From Closterium sp. Naga37s-1 (Eukaryota; Streptophyta; Zygnematophyceae; Desmidiales; Closteriaceae), in contig CANJKZ010000172.1 in the NCBI GenBank assembly GCA_947471745.1, positions 2,908,501-2,972,500 of the forward strand: DNA of 64,000 bases, written 5' to 3'. Positions 10,171-21,772 of this stretch are shown piece by piece. Position numbers and translations under genes: made by a program. How positions within the stretch are numbered: position 1 is the first letter of the stretch; the number at the start of each line of letters is the position of its first letter. The notes below the pieces were generated by a model. That model did no database searches and had not been told where the DNA came from. It saw nothing but the letters and a program-made list of their open reading frames with translations.

Positions 10171-12339
10171 CAGTGGCTGCTTTGATCCTTGCGAGCGATG
10201 AAACGCATATGGATCATAGAGGGAAAGCGAAGGGGCATCCCGTGTATCTCACACTGGGAAACATTGATAAGGATGACAGGTGGCAACCCTATGGTCACGT
10301 GCTTCTAGCACTTCTCCCAAAGTTTCCTGCCAAGTACAACGTGGTGGACAAAATGCAAGTCCATAGCTACATCATGAGAGAGGTGTTGCAATCGCTCAAA
10401 AAAACCTTCCTACACCGGCATTGCAATGAAGAACGCAGCAGGGAAGAGCATCAACGTGTGGCCCTACTTGTATGCTTATGTGTCGGACTCCCGGAGTGGT
10501 GCAAGATCACTTGCACGAAGTCGTTGGGAACCATGTTCCCTTGTTCGATATGCAAGGTCGATAAGAAACATTTGGCAGTGTTGCAGGATCGTATCCATGC
10601 TCGTACACCGTGCGAGCAGGATAACATTGTGCGTGACATTTTGGAAGGTCGGGTCGCGCACGATGCGGATGCAACCTTGTCCACACACCCCGTGCAGGTA
10701 AAGATCGTTACGGTTTTCCGTTTTGGTGTTACTCCATACGTATATGACCATATCTTACGAACACCATTGGGCTGGTTTTGACTTGTGCAGAGCTTCCTTA
10801 GTGGTTGGAGGTGGGAGTCCGACACAATTCTGAACCCGTACCTTGCGGTGCTGCCCGATGTGATGAACCAAGCGGATTTGGGCATTTTTTAGCACATTGT
10901 TGACTTCATTCGAGTGCATGTGAAGCTGTTGGCAGATAGGAAGAAACTGGACAGAATTGTTAGGTACTACAAGAAGAACATTACGGGGGGGGGAACATGC
11001 GGTTGCCCTCGGGCCAGTACTTCGAAAAGGGGGCCAACTATCAGGCCTACGAGCACCGTTCTGTTATGCAGATACTTCCCTTCATTGTGAAGGGATTTAG
11101 CATGCAGGAGCAGATGGACGCACTCGTCTCGTACATCGAGTGGTATCTCGAATGCGCGCGGGCATCGGAGCATACCGAGACCACCCTCATTGACTTCAAG
11201 ACGAAGACACGCAGGTGAGTTGTGTGGTGCACTTTGCCTTCAACATTTTCAGATTTGTCCAATCCTAATGGCTATGTTTCTTACCTTGATGCAGGATGTT
11301 ACACAACCTCAAGACCGCCTTCCCACACACGTCGGACTAAAACTTAATCAAAATGCACCTAATAAGTCACTACATAGACTCTATTCGTAGATCAGGGTTC
11401 CCCGAGCACTACTCTGCACAATTATACGAGCACCTGCGCATAGAGTACATTAAAAACCCTTACAGGGCGTCCAACAAAAGGTCAGTCAATAGCCAGATCG
11501 TGGGCAGCGAAGAGGCGCGGCTTCGTCTACAATACATCGCTCCGCAGCTCGAGAAGAAGAAGTATGACACAACCATGGTGAAGGTACGTTATAGTTTCTA
11601 CTCTTGCGCCTTTGAACAAGATTTACCTTGCATAGGCATTACAAGTCCCCCCCCAGCGGACAGGCGAGCCTGTTCTGTCCAAAAGGAGTTGGACATTGCA
11701 CATGCCTGAAGCCCGTACCGCAGCCCCATACCCTCAAGTACCGGACCCGAAGCATGATGGCCCTTTGCAGGCCATAATCGACGAGGACTTGAAGCACCTG
11801 CGGGCGGCATTGGATAGGGCACCCGATTGTGACGGCAAGGGGAATGTTATTAAAGAAGTACATGTACGTACGATTTCCCACACTGTGGTTCCACACCTTG
11901 TTCCAAGGCAACAAACTGATTCTTATGGTTGTTGGTACCTATGCAGGTCCACTGGGAACTCGCGATGCCTGCCGCGGTTGATGCGCAATATAGCCGTTTG
12001 CCTCACCGCATCTGCGCCCTGCCCATGCACCACGGACAGCAATGGTTTTCTGATGTTGCGGTAAAAGGTGAGGGCTCAGACGGGGACGAGGAGTGGTTTG
12101 GGAAGACCCTCTTGTTGTTTCATGCAAACGTCGAGGGTACAACAAAAAACTTTGCATTTGTCAAGTACTACCGGGAACAGGCCCGCGTTGATGCAGCTAC
12201 CAAGTGTAAAGTATTGCACTTGGAGTCAGCTCAGCAGAGGTTTGGGGTAATTAGTATTGATAGCATCAAGCGTGCAGAGCAGTTGGTGAGCCCAGAGAAG
12301 GACGCAGATAAGTGGTTGGTAAACAGGTTTGCATGGTGA
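10171..12339 (+). pseudogene. Plavaka-like DNA transposase, 5' truncated
   Basis: Matches the Plavaka/DUF6830-type transposase layout known mainly from fungi (family assignment from recalled motif patterns). The catalytic-region start LASDETHMD is followed by GHPVYLTLGNIDKDDR near 10230 and WPYLYAYVSD, then PEWCKITCTKS and FPCSICKV near 10500-10555. After a likely intron (10698-10791) comes LPDVMNQADLGIF near 10850. Then come YFEKGANYQAYEH near 11020 and, after an intron near 11214-11293, KMHLISHYIDSIRRSGFPEHY near 11351 with EHLRIEYIKNPYRASNKR. The C-terminal domain (EEWFGKTLLLFHA, FGVISIDSIKRAEQLV) ends at the TGA at 12337-12339. At least one frameshift (near 10480) and a stop (10891) are present. 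No TIR is visible. Confidence 0.75.
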
Positions 12340-12516
12340 CTCCCAGGGTATCACGCTTTATCCAATGCCTAATGAAACGCTATGAATGATGAGCATGTTT
12401 TCTGCAAAACAAAGTTGAGTACAATACAAAACAAGATGCCTGTTTATCATTTTCTCCTAAGGCTTGGGCCTCTAGTTTACTATTAAAACTCATCAGTCCA
12501 AATATTTGCTATCGAG
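12340..12516. other. No gene seen
   Basis: AT-richer spacer between the end of the Plavaka C-terminal domain and the copia C fragment. No repeat, TIR or coding signal was found. Confidence 0.4.
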
Positions 12517-13059
12517 TCACCGTCGTTGCAAGGACAGTGGCTTAACGAGACACAGCATGAAGAACCCGTCCTTCTCTTGCAACAGGAATAGGCTGTGATC
12601 ACACTCGCTCTTCTTGAATCCCCCAGCCAGCAGTGTCTCCTCCAGCTTGTGGTACCATGCAAGAGGAGCCTGCTTCAGGCCATAGATGGCCTTCTTCAGC
12701 CTGCACACCCTGCCGCTCCCATCATCCAGCCCCTCAGGCTGTAGCATGTATAGCTCCTCCAGAATGATCCCATTGAGGAAAGCAGTTGTGATGTCCATCT
12801 GCTTGATCCTCCATCCGCGGTTTGCAGCCGTTCCCAACATCACTCTCAGTGTAGTCCCTTTCCCCACAGGAGCAAAAATCTCGTCAAAGTCCTTCCCCTT
12901 TGTCTGCTGGAACCCCTTAGCCACAAGCCTTGACTTGTAGCGGGTCAGCTCCCCATCAGGTCCGTACTTGTGCCTGAAGATCAGCTTGGAAGAAATGGCC
13001 TTCTTCCTAGGAGGCGGCTCACACAGCTCCCAGGTCTCATTCTCCAGCAGAGAGTCATA
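12517..13059 (-). pseudogene. Copia C reverse transcriptase, partial
   Basis: Reads ETWELCEPPPRKKA, SRLVAKGFQQTKGKDFDEIF, APVGKGTTLRVMLGTAANRG, QMDITTAFLNG and LKKAIYGLKQAPLAWYHKLE, the fingers and palm motifs of Ty1/copia RT including the first catalytic Asp (MDITTAFL). It ends at KDGFFMLCLVK, before the YVDD motif. The frame from about 13054 to 12517 is open; the upstream part is separated by the solo LTR. Confidence 0.85.
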
Positions 13060-13934
13060 TGTTAGAGACTAAGGACGGAGTCTATGAAGATTATGGGCCT
13101 AAATTTCTCAAAATCGTTGGTCTCAATTTCTGGACAGAAAAGTCGAGTTCACAAGAAACGCTGTCGACGAAAAGTTCACGGTCAAAACTTCACCAAACTC
13201 AGATATGTTGTGGCCCTAGTCCGTGGCTACAAATCCCAATTTGAATCGTATCAAGAGGTGAATTAAATCTCGACTTATCAATTTCGGCGCACAGGGGGGT
13301 ATGCTGCCATAAGAACTTAACTCAATCACAAGAGTCTCACAAGTTCACAATTACTACACAAGAGAGTTAGAGTAGCAATAAACCAGGTGGGATGGGATGA
13401 GAAGGACGAGAGGGAAGGTCCCAAGAGAGTCCCCAACCAAGGAAACCCCATGCCACACAATTCCCCTCTCCATAGGCAACCCCACTTTCACTTTTGTCAC
13501 TTTCCCAACCTCCACAATCCACCTCACCCAAGTTGGCCACACTTGCCAACCCAATTTGGTTTCTCCCAACCACTTGGCAGCATCTACAGTGATGGGGACG
13601 AATTTCCCAACCCCCAAAAGTCTGTACCCCTTATGGAGTCAACCCCACAACTTCCCATAGTCACCACAACCAAATATCAAAAGCATACGAATTCCCAACG
13701 TTCGTAACTTTCTTGTTCGTGCTCCGATTGAAGCGATACTTGGCTCGACGGAAACCTCTTGAGCAGAGGAGTCATTTCAGATATCTGCTCAAGCAAAATA
13801 TCATTCACACACACTCAGAGAATCCAAACCACATCAAACACAAATTCTTGCACACGCTCACACCACGCATGCAACGCACGAACATGTGATGGGAGGCAGA
13901 CAGACGTGAATGCAAATGATAGCATCACATAACA
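13060..13934. repeat. Solo LTR (875 bp) in copia C, with TSD TCATA
   Basis: Begins TGTTAGAGAC and ends CACATAACA, giving the inverted ends TGTTA/TAACA. The flanks 13055-13059 and 13935-13939 are both TCATA, a perfect 5-bp target duplication. Excising the element plus one TSD joins the RT reading at EEYD and YDSLLENETW. No coding region or PBS is inside, so it is a recombination product of an LTR element whose family is not otherwise in the window. The content is otherwise unrecognised. Confidence 0.85.
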
Positions 13935-13939
13935 TCATA

Positions 13940-14196
13940 CTCCTCCTATACACTCTGCTTCCACTTCTCAGCATCGGGCCCGCTCAACGCCTCAGCTAGT
14001 GTTTTGGGCTCAGGGACGGCTGCCCAGTAGCAGTGCGCAATCTCATCCTCATCACACTGCTCGGCCACACTTCCAGCATGCTCCACATTCCGTGAGCCAC
14101 AGCGATTATAGCTCAGCCTGACAGGTGGGCGCACATCCCTTCTAGGACGCTCGGACGGACGTGGGGCACGTGGTGGAGCACGTAAAGGCAGTGGCG
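13940..14196 (-). pseudogene. Copia C pre-RT segment
   Basis: Minus strand reading RPPVRLSYNRCG..., CYWAAVPEPKTLAEALSG and DAEKWKQS, the conserved stretch just before RT. A TAG follows WKQSV, then EEYD leads into the solo LTR target. Fused upstream (at about 14196) to the unrelated RT of copia A. Confidence 0.7.
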
Positions 14197-15232
14197 AAGC
14201 CAAGTGCCGCAAGTGTCGTCCTCAGTGTGTCATGCAACTTGCGGGATGCGTGACGGAGACCGTAGACTGGTCGCTGGAGGCTCCACTGGGTACCCTCACG
14301 AAACGACCCAGTGAAGCCAGGTGGGCGGCGCAGCCAGATCTCCTTGTGGAGGTTGCCCTGCAAGAGAGTTGTCAAGAAGTCGAGCGAGTGCAGCTCGTAG
14401 TCAAACTATGCTGCAATGTGTAGTAACACCCGAAGATTGGTCATCTTCGAGGTTGGGGAGAATGTCAAGAAGTTGTCGACCCCCTGACGCTGACTAAAGC
14501 CTTGTGCAACATAACTTGCCTTGAAGAAAGTCGGGGAACCTGGCGGCTGCTTCACCCTGAAAATCCACAAGCCATCGATTATGTTCGCCACAGGAAGGGG
14601 AACTGCGTCGACGTAGGTGCCTGTGGACTTCCATAATGCCATCTCTGCGTCCATGGCTGTCTGCCACTGAGAGGAGTAAGGACCCGTGATCGCCTCTGCG
14701 TAAGAGCGCGGGGGGTCGAGATGCCCAGTGTATCCGGGTCTTCCTCAGGGGCAAGCAGCATGGCAGCGAGATGAGGTACAGCAGCCGTGAGGCATTCCAG
14801 CTCAACCTGCCAGTTCTCAACGACGTCACAGCCAAGGGCAAGCTCACTCCCGACGGACAGAGGACAGTCAGAGTCAGAAACAAGACTCGTGAGGTAGTCA
14901 AGGCGGCGCGTTACAACAAAGTCAGCGAGCTTAGTGACTAAGGCAGACGCAGCAGCAGATGAGAAAGTCGGGACAGTGACAAGCGTGGCCAGACAGCGAG
15001 TGACAGTCGGACTAGCAGCACGAGCAAGGTCAGACACAGGGTCAGGAACGATAGGAAGGGAGGACGAGGGAGGTAACGGCAGGACAACACGCTGTGGAAC
15101 AGAGGAAGGACGAAGTGTCATGGTGTGAGTGTCGGGGACAAGTGGAGGGCGAACACGACGAGCACGACGAGTACGAGCAACAGGTGAGGCAGGACGAGAC
15201 GGCTCTCGACGCTCAGTCAGGGAGTCTGTCAA
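14197..15232 (-). pseudogene. Copia A pre-RT linker and RT, partial
   Basis: 15232 to 14660 encodes the conserved pre-RT linker (MTLRPSSVPQRV, RAASPTVTRCLATLV, CLTAAVPHLAAMLLAPE). RT follows with MDAEMALWKSTGTYVD, GLWIFRVKQPPGSPTFFKAS, QGFSQRQGVDNFLTFSP and, in another frame from 14375, LHKEIWLRRPPGFTGSF and YGLRHASRKLHDTL. It breaks off at LAALGFA near 14197. The first palm Asp region and the YVDD box are damaged or absent. Two or more frameshifts. Confidence 0.75.
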
Positions 15233-18089
15233 CGGAGTGTAATGAGAAGGAAGAGGCAGTGGGGAGCCAAGCAGTAACAGTTTCTGAGGCAGGTCAGGCG
15301 GCGGAAACAGTAGAGGAAGAGGAGTACTAGTAGTAGACGATTCCGCAGAGGCAGGTGGAAGACTGAGAAGCTCGTGAAGCGCCGAGCCAGGTGGTGGCAG
15401 CGATGACTGCGGCTGCTCCCAGGACTAGCTCCCAGAACGGTCGCCGCTGCAGCGGTTGAACTGCACCCCCAGAACTAGCTCCTCCGGTACTAGCACCAGG
15501 ACCACCTCCAGCTCCAGCACGACCACACCCTTAGTGGCCGCACCTCCAATTCCAGTGCATCTAGCTCCAGAACCTCCAGCTCCAGAACCTCCAGCTCTAG
15601 TACCTCCAGCTCCAATACCTCCAACAGTAGAACCTCCAGCACCAGTTGCTCCTGCACCTCCAGCTCCAGCACCTCCGGCACCAGAACCGCCATCACCTCC
15701 AGCTCTAGAACCTCCAGCACCTCCATACCAGAACCTCCAGCACCTCCAGCTCCAATACCTCCAGCACCAGAACCTCCACCACCTCCAGCTCCAGTACCTC
15801 CAGCCCCAGCACCCCCAGAAACTCCAGCAACGGACCAAGGAAGTGGCAGCAATGACTGCTGCTGCTCCCAAAACGAGGGGCGCCGCGGCAGAGGCTGCAA
15901 CGCACCCGCAGAACCTCCAGCAGTAGTACCCTCGACTCCACAGAACTAGGACGCTCTCCACCCCCTGAGAGGGCACCCTCAGGGTCAGGACCCCCAAAAT
16001 GAGCACCTCTACAGTCAGCACCACCAGAACCAGCACCCCCAGAGCCCACACCTCCAGAGTCACCACCCCGAGGACCAGCACCCCTAGAGTGAGCACCTTC
16101 AGAGTTTCCACCCTCAACGACACTGGAGTCCACAGCGACAGGCTGCAGAGTCGGCGAAGACGGCCAAGGCGGAAAACCAGGGAAAGTCTCCAAGCGCGGT
16201 GGGCGACGAGAGGCTGCAGTGTCATCAGCAGCAGGGTCACCCCAGAATGAGCACCCCCAGCGCCAGGACCAACAACTCAAGCACCCCGAGAACTACCACC
16301 GCCGATGCCAACGCCCTCCGCTCCAACACTCCCAGAACTAAAACCTCCAGTGCATGTACCCTCAGCTCCAGCACCCCCAGAGCTAGCACCTCTAGTGCAA
16401 ATACCCTCAGCTCCAGCACCCCAGAATTAGCACCTCCACTGCCAGTAACCTCAGCTCCAGCACCCTCAGACCCAGCACCTCCAACGTCCGTGCCTCCAAC
16501 ACCAACAACCCCATAGTCGACTGCAACCTGATGCAGTAGTGCCGACTGCAACTCCGGTGAGTGTGAGGACGATTGTGGGGAAGGGGGTGGTACCTGACGT
16601 GCTACCGAGGGGAGAGGGGTAGCGTGGGACACACCTGACGGGGCAGGACTAGGGGGGGGCGGGTGTACCTGAGGAGCAGGACCAGGAGGAGGAGCGGGGG
16701 TGAGGAAGAGGGGAGGGGGGGGAACAGGGAGACCTCGACAGGGGTAACGGGAGTAGTAAGACACGGACTTGTCAAAGGTGACATCACGAGAGTCAAGGAA
16801 CTGATGGAGGGACGGGTGGTGAAGTCAGGGGCGTCCACCGGGAAACCACGGAAGACACAAGGAATGGCCCGAGCCGAGAGTTTATCCATAGAGGTGTCGC
16901 GGACAAGCGCAAGGCAGCCCCAGACACGAAACTTCGGCGCAACACCAGGGGACCCGGTCCACAGACTGGTCGGTGAATCCCCTGACCGTGAGTCATAAGG
17001 CCAGAGGTTCAGCTGGTGGGTGGCGTAGCGAACCGCCTAGGGCAACAGAATATGGAGCGCATGGGCATGGATCATGGACGTGCGGCGATCTCCATGACCA
17101 GGCCAATGCGGTGCTCAGCAACCCCATTCCGGTGTTGGGACTCCGGAAGCGTCCAGGAATGGGTGATGTCCTGCTCGCTGCGGAATTCGCGAAGAATGCC
17201 GGAGTGAAACTCACCCCCACGGTCGGAGTGAAGAAAATCGACACGACGGCCACGAGTGGTCTCAGTGGCCAGTAACCACCTGATCAGCGTCAAACTTCTT
17301 TGCCAGGGGAAACACCGTGGTGTACCGGGAGTAGTCGTCAACGACCAACAAAAAGAAGCTCTCCCTTTCAGGCCCAGGGTGAGGGGCGGGGCCCCAGACG
17401 TCCAAGTGGAGAGTCTCGAAAAGTGCGGTGGCCGGAAGAAGGGAGGAGGAGTGAGGGGTGGCACGCATCCAACCCTCGATGCAAGGAGTGCACGATGGCG
17501 CAGAAGGATGGAGTGATGCGAAGACGTGCGGAGACCTGAGACAAGACACTGGCTAGCCATGCTGCGGAGGGGAGGGAGGGAGGGGTGACCAAGACGGTGG
17601 TGCAACAGGACTGTCGGGTGGGTGAGCGACCGACAGGAGCACAAGAAAGCAACCTGACTAGACGCAGCTACCTGGGAAGAGTGATTGTGTAGTGTGAAGA
17701 GGCCGGAGCGGCCCGGCGCCCGACTAAATGTCGCAAGGGGAGCGGTGTTTCCGTCTATTCAAGTTCCATCATGCCCAGACGGAGAAAATCAGACGCCGAC
17801 GTGGCGGTCCTAAAGATATCCAGCACCCACCAAGTTCCTGGAGAACGAAGGGATGTGGAGACCAGTGAGAACACCAGAGGGGACAGTCGGGCACGGGAGG
17901 GTGGTAGAGGTGCGTCCAACTGCTGGTCCTGAAATAGGATCAGCAAGGGAAACCGAGACCGGAGTAGGCAGCTGAGTGAGGATCGTGTGGTCGCGAAAAA
18001 AGCACTGTGACGCGCCAGAGTCCAGGGTGAAAGAGAGCGACGCCTCCGCCAAAGGTGCACCTAGGCTAGTGGCTACACAAGCACCTATA
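15233..18089 (-). pseudogene. Copia A protease, integrase and linker, copy 2
   Basis: Same order as in copy 1: the protease LDSGASQCFFRD frame occupies 18052-17810, the pre-integrase HHRLGHPS is near 17584, LHLDVWGP near 17400, HSDRGGEFHSG near 17220 and NGVAEHRIGLVME near 17100. The C-terminal integrase part (DKLSARAIPCVFRGFPVD) starts at 16889. The linker is a low-complexity Gly/Ala/Leu/Val stretch with 12-nt periodicity. Frames differ between domains, so it is non-functional. Confidence 0.8.
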
Positions 18090-18480
18090 TGTGAGGATCA
18101 AAAGATCGAGTTCAGTTTTTAATAATGATAACCTGGGTACAACACGAGGGTATATATAGGCACGATACAAGGCAAAGTAACCAGGTGTCATGCGAAGGTT
18201 CCGAGGGTCGCGAAGCATCCCGAACAGGTCCTTCTCGAATTCGGTAGAATCATATTGGTGGAATCACGCGTTATGCAAAGTCACGCGGTGATAAACCGAA
18301 ATGCACAGAATTTGGTGCACGTAACCTATTCGGTGCCTGTAACTATAATAACTATGGTAAAGGAACAAAACTAGGAAAACCAGCACACAATAAAAAACAA
18401 ACAAACAAACAAACAAACAAACAAACAAGATAGTGCAAGGTAAAGTAAATATGGGTAAGCGTAGCCGCTATAATCTCACA
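18090..18480. repeat. Solo LTR inside copia A, copy 2
   Basis: 391 bp, TGTGAG...CTCACA, flanked by CTATA (18085-18089) and CTAGA (18481-18485). Contains TATATATA near 18152 and a (CAAA)n run near 18400. Same insertion as 3061-3451, so it predates the tandem duplication. Confidence 0.68.
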
Positions 18481-19524
18481 CTAGACTAGAAGCACAAGCA
18501 CCTACACTAGCTACAGGCAAAGAACCTAAACTACGAACACGTGAGCAAACAGATCCAGCAGCACTAGTCCACATAGGCATACATCACAGAGCGGATTGCA
18601 AGACATCTGAAACAACGACGGACCAATAGAACGAGACAGGGCGGCTCAGGGTGGAAAGCGGTGCGAAGGCGGTCACAAGGCTGACCGCGACGTGTCCCAG
18701 TCTGGACACGGTACTGGCAAAGAGAAGGGGAAGTAGCATGGGACTCCCGGATTGGCGCGCCACTGCCACGCCCAGCGCCCCCTGGTCCACCAGATCCCCA
18801 CTGCTGGGGCTGCTGCTGTACCTGCCGCGGAACCTGCTGCTGCGGCTGCCGTGAGGCTGCGGCTGTCCCTGCTGTGGCCGCGGTCCCTGCTGTGGCTGCT
18901 GCTGCTAGGCCCGCAGCTGCTGCTGTAATGCTGCCGCCGCGTACCAACGAGCTGCTTCAGCAACCCCTCCAGTCGTGCTCGCAGGCCGAGTACCACCTCC
19001 ACTGTCATCTCCACTAGACGCATTAGTACCGCCCCCACCTCTGCCACCCGCTGCGTCACCCCCTCCGCCACCACCAACGCCACCACCCTCCCCCGTTTTC
19101 TTACCTCCCTCACCCTTGAACTGCCCACCCACAGTGGACACGGCTGCAGTCTCGCCAGTAGCAGGAGACCCAGTAGAGGCAAGAGAAGAAGTGAAGGTGG
19201 GGAGATGTGGAACAGTACACCCCTGAAAGAGCGAGGGAACTACGGTGCCAGAAGTAGAGGCAACAGAGCGGATGTTGTCCTTGAGTGCTGACTCAGGGAC
19301 CTCGATAGTGAGCTCAGTGGGGTGCTTCCGAAGAAGCGCGTCGCGTACAGGGGCTAGGAGGTCAGGGAGGCAAGTGGCTATGAAGTGAAGGGGGGGGGGG
19401 GGGGGAGGGGGGGGGGGGGTACAAGCATCACGGTAGCTAGAGTTGAGCGAGCGCAGGTGGGTGATAAGGTCAGCAGTGCGGGAAAACGCTCCGAGGTCGG
19501 GGAACAGGAACGGCACGAACAGGC
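18481..19524 (-). pseudogene. Copia A gag, C-terminal two thirds, copy 2
   Basis: Open on the minus strand from 19516 to 18905: FLFPDLGAFSRTADLITHLR, LPDLLAPVRDALLRKHP, a Ser/Thr-rich part and a long Gly-rich tail with EAARWYAAAALQQQL. Another frame (18947-18564) carries a Gln/Pro-rich segment and a Cys-rich CQYRVQTGTRRGQPC motif. The G run at 19391-19419 encodes poly-Pro and is the length that keeps this frame open, in contrast to copy 1. The N-terminal third is at 28507-28866, beyond element B. Confidence 0.8.
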
Positions 19525-19673
19525 TGTCAAACTATAATTGTTATAGTTTGTTAGTTTAGTCTAGGTGTTATACTGAGTTATGCTGTAGAGGGTATAACCC
19601 CCTTAGGGTTTGCTATATGCTCCCCTATACTGCTTGTTTCTACTCATTTATTCTTCCAGTTCTATCTTTGACA
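19525..19673 (+). repeat. 5' LTR of copia B, copy 2
   Basis: 149 bp, TGTCAAAC...TTTGACA, followed by the PBS TGGTATAGAGC at 19674-19684. Confidence 0.92.
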
Positions 19674-19774
19674 TGGTATAGAGCTTAGTTCGTTCCCATG
19701 GGCCCACCTCCGCACGCCCCGTTCGTTGCTCGATAGCCGCCCGTAGCGCGCTCGCCGCCCGTTAGCTCGCTCAT

Positions 19775-19911
19775 TGTCAACATATATTTTATATGTGTTG
19801 TTTAGGTTAGTCTAGGTGTTACATTTCTACTTCCTTGCATGATTAGGGTTTGCTATATCTAGGGTTGTACTTCACATTTTCTATTAATTCATTAGGTTTC
19901 ATATCGTAACA
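19775..19911 (+). repeat. 5' LTR of copia D, copy 2
   Basis: 137 bp, TGTCAACATAT...CGTAACA, followed by TGGTATAGAGC. Confidence 0.88.
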
Positions 19912-20417
19912 TGGTATAGAGCTAGGTTCCCCTAGGCAATTTTTATTCCCCTAGGCGATTTTCCTCTCGATAGACATGGGCCCACCACCCACGCGCCTCG
20001 TACCGCCCCGTAGCCCGAAGCGCCCTGCCCCGTAGAGCCCGTAGATCGCGCCCCCCGTTGCCCCCGCGCGTCACCCGTTTCTGCCCTACGCCCCACCCTT
20101 TTTTTTCCCCGTGCGTCACTCGGTTTTCTGCCCCGCGCCCCACACGTTTTACCCCCCGCATTGCTCCCCCAGCCCGATAGCGCGCAGCAGACGCACACGC
20201 GTAGTTGCGCGCGCAGACTTAGCCGCACGCGCAGCTTCGCGCACGTACGGCGCGGCCGCACGCATGCGCAGCAACATCCGCGCGCACGTGCAGCTTGCCG
20301 TCTTAACCGCCCCACCCTTGAAAACCGCCGCCCCACCTGCAAACCCGCCGTCCCAGACCTGAATACCGCCGCCCAACCTGGAAACACGCCACTCCCGACC
20401 GACGCGCACTGGCCTCC

Positions 20418-21346
20418 GTGAAGGAGGAACTGCAGAGGAGACACACTTGCACTGACCTTGGTGAGCTGCGGCACTACCTTGGCCTGCAGATCACCAGGGA
20501 CAGGGCAGCTCGCACCATTACGCTGACTCAGTCGCATATGGTCGAGCAGATCCTCACACAGTTTCGCTTCCCGTTCTCCAAGGTACAGCTCACCCCTCTT
20601 GGTGTGGATCATGGGCTCACGCTCCACCTTCGGACGAGTCATTTCAGTCCAGTGGTCCATATCCTGAGCTGGTGGGTTGTCTCATGTACCTGATAACCTG
20701 TACTCGCCCAGAGCTAGCTTACCCTCTTAGCGTCCTTGCGCGCTTTGTTGCGCTTGGGAGACACCGACCTTCCCACTGGTACGCTGCTAAGAGGGTGGCG
20801 AAGTATGTGGCGAGTACATCAGGCATGGGATTTGTCCTTGGAGGGAAGCATCCAGTTACACCCACAGGTTACTCGGACTCGTCGTGGGCCGACGACGCGG
20901 AGACGCGTCGGTCTACACAGGGGTACTCCTTTAGCCTCGGGGCAGGTGCTGTTTTGTGGCGGTCGACTCGGGCGTCGTCCATCGCCGGTTCCAGCTGTGA
21001 GGTAGAGGTGTACGATGCGGCCATGGCCGCTCAGGAGCTTCGCTGGCTGTCTTTCCTTCTCACCGACCCTGGTGAGCGGCCTCGCTCTCCCCCAGTCTTG
21101 TTCACCGACAACAGGTCTGCTGTCCTGCTGTGTGAGGAGCCCCGACTGGTTGGGAAGGCGAAGCACATTCAACTTCGCTACTTCCTTCTGCGTGAGTTGC
21201 AGCAGCGTGGCCAGGCACTCGTACGACGTGTGATCTCTGAGGCCAACACTGCAGATATCTTCACCAAGGCGTTGCCGCCTTGTGACCACCAGCGTTTCTG
21301 CACCCAGCTTGGCCTTGTGCCGGCCCGTCCTCACTTGCTTACGTAG
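20418..21346 (+). pseudogene. Copia D RT C-terminus and RNase H, copy 2
   Basis: As in copy 1: an RT end segment (20418-20693) and, after a frameshift, RNase H (20672-21346) with YSDSSWADD, EVEVYDAAMAAQELRW, FTDNRSA and VGKAKHIQLRYFLLREL, ending in IFTKALPPCDHQRF. Here the VGKAKH motif is preserved. Without YVDD it cannot polymerise. Confidence 0.8.
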
Positions 21347-21635
21347 AGATGTTTTGTCCTTCTTGACTTGTACTCTTGCATCTCATTATATTTGCTATAT
21401 ACCTGCATGTGAACTGGCCGTGTGGCCCTTTTGCTTGCTCTCGGAGCGTGTGGTGACTTTGAGCTCCACCCTGAGATTTGTCTTCTTCTTGTGGACTGGT
21501 CTTGTGACCCTTTCTTGTTCTTGCTGACTGGTCATGTGACCCTTGCTTGCTCTTAGACTGCGTGTGTCCTTGAGACCCACCCTGAGATATGTGTTGTTTT
21601 TCCCCAGGATTACCGTCACCTAGACTATGGGGGTG

Positions 21636-21772
21636 TGTCAACATATGTTTTATATGTGTTGTTTAGGTTAGTCTAGGTGTTACATTTCTACTTCCTTGCA
21701 TGATTAGGGTTTGCTATATCTAGGGATGTACTTCACATTTTCTATCAATTCATTGAGTTTCATATCGTGACA
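21636..21772 (+). repeat. 3' LTR of copia D, copy 2
   Basis: 137 bp, TGTCAACATATG...CGTGACA, preceded by GGGGGTG. Confidence 0.88.

Larger units (their letters stand above)
12517..14196 (-). mobile_element. Ty1/copia C fragment, split by a solo LTR
   Basis: Minus-strand RT region of a copia family different from A. From 14196 it reads into a pre-RT segment (EPKTLAEALSGPDAEKWKQS, then a TAG and EEYD), is interrupted by the solo LTR 13060-13934, and resumes with YDSLLENETWELCEPP to about 12530. Its 14196 edge is fused to copia A inside RT, and its 12517 edge is lost before the YVDD box. Confidence 0.8.
14197..19524 (-). mobile_element. Ty1/copia element A, copy 2
   Basis: The better view of element A. 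On the minus strand it runs from the B insertion point (19524) through gag, solo LTR, protease, integrase, linker and RT to 14197, where it is fused to copia C. Its RNase H and 3' LTR are lost. Its gag N-terminus and leader lie beyond B at 28507-29765. No LTR of A was recognised. Confidence 0.85.
19775..21772 (+). mobile_element. Copia D, internally deleted element, copy 2
   Basis: Same insertion as 4745-6741: LTRs 19775-19911 and 21636-21772 (137 bp each), PBS from 19912, flanks CTCAT/CTCGT. The leader contains CGCGCGCAGAC-type GC-rich repeats and joins directly to the end of RT at about 20390. Confidence 0.85.
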
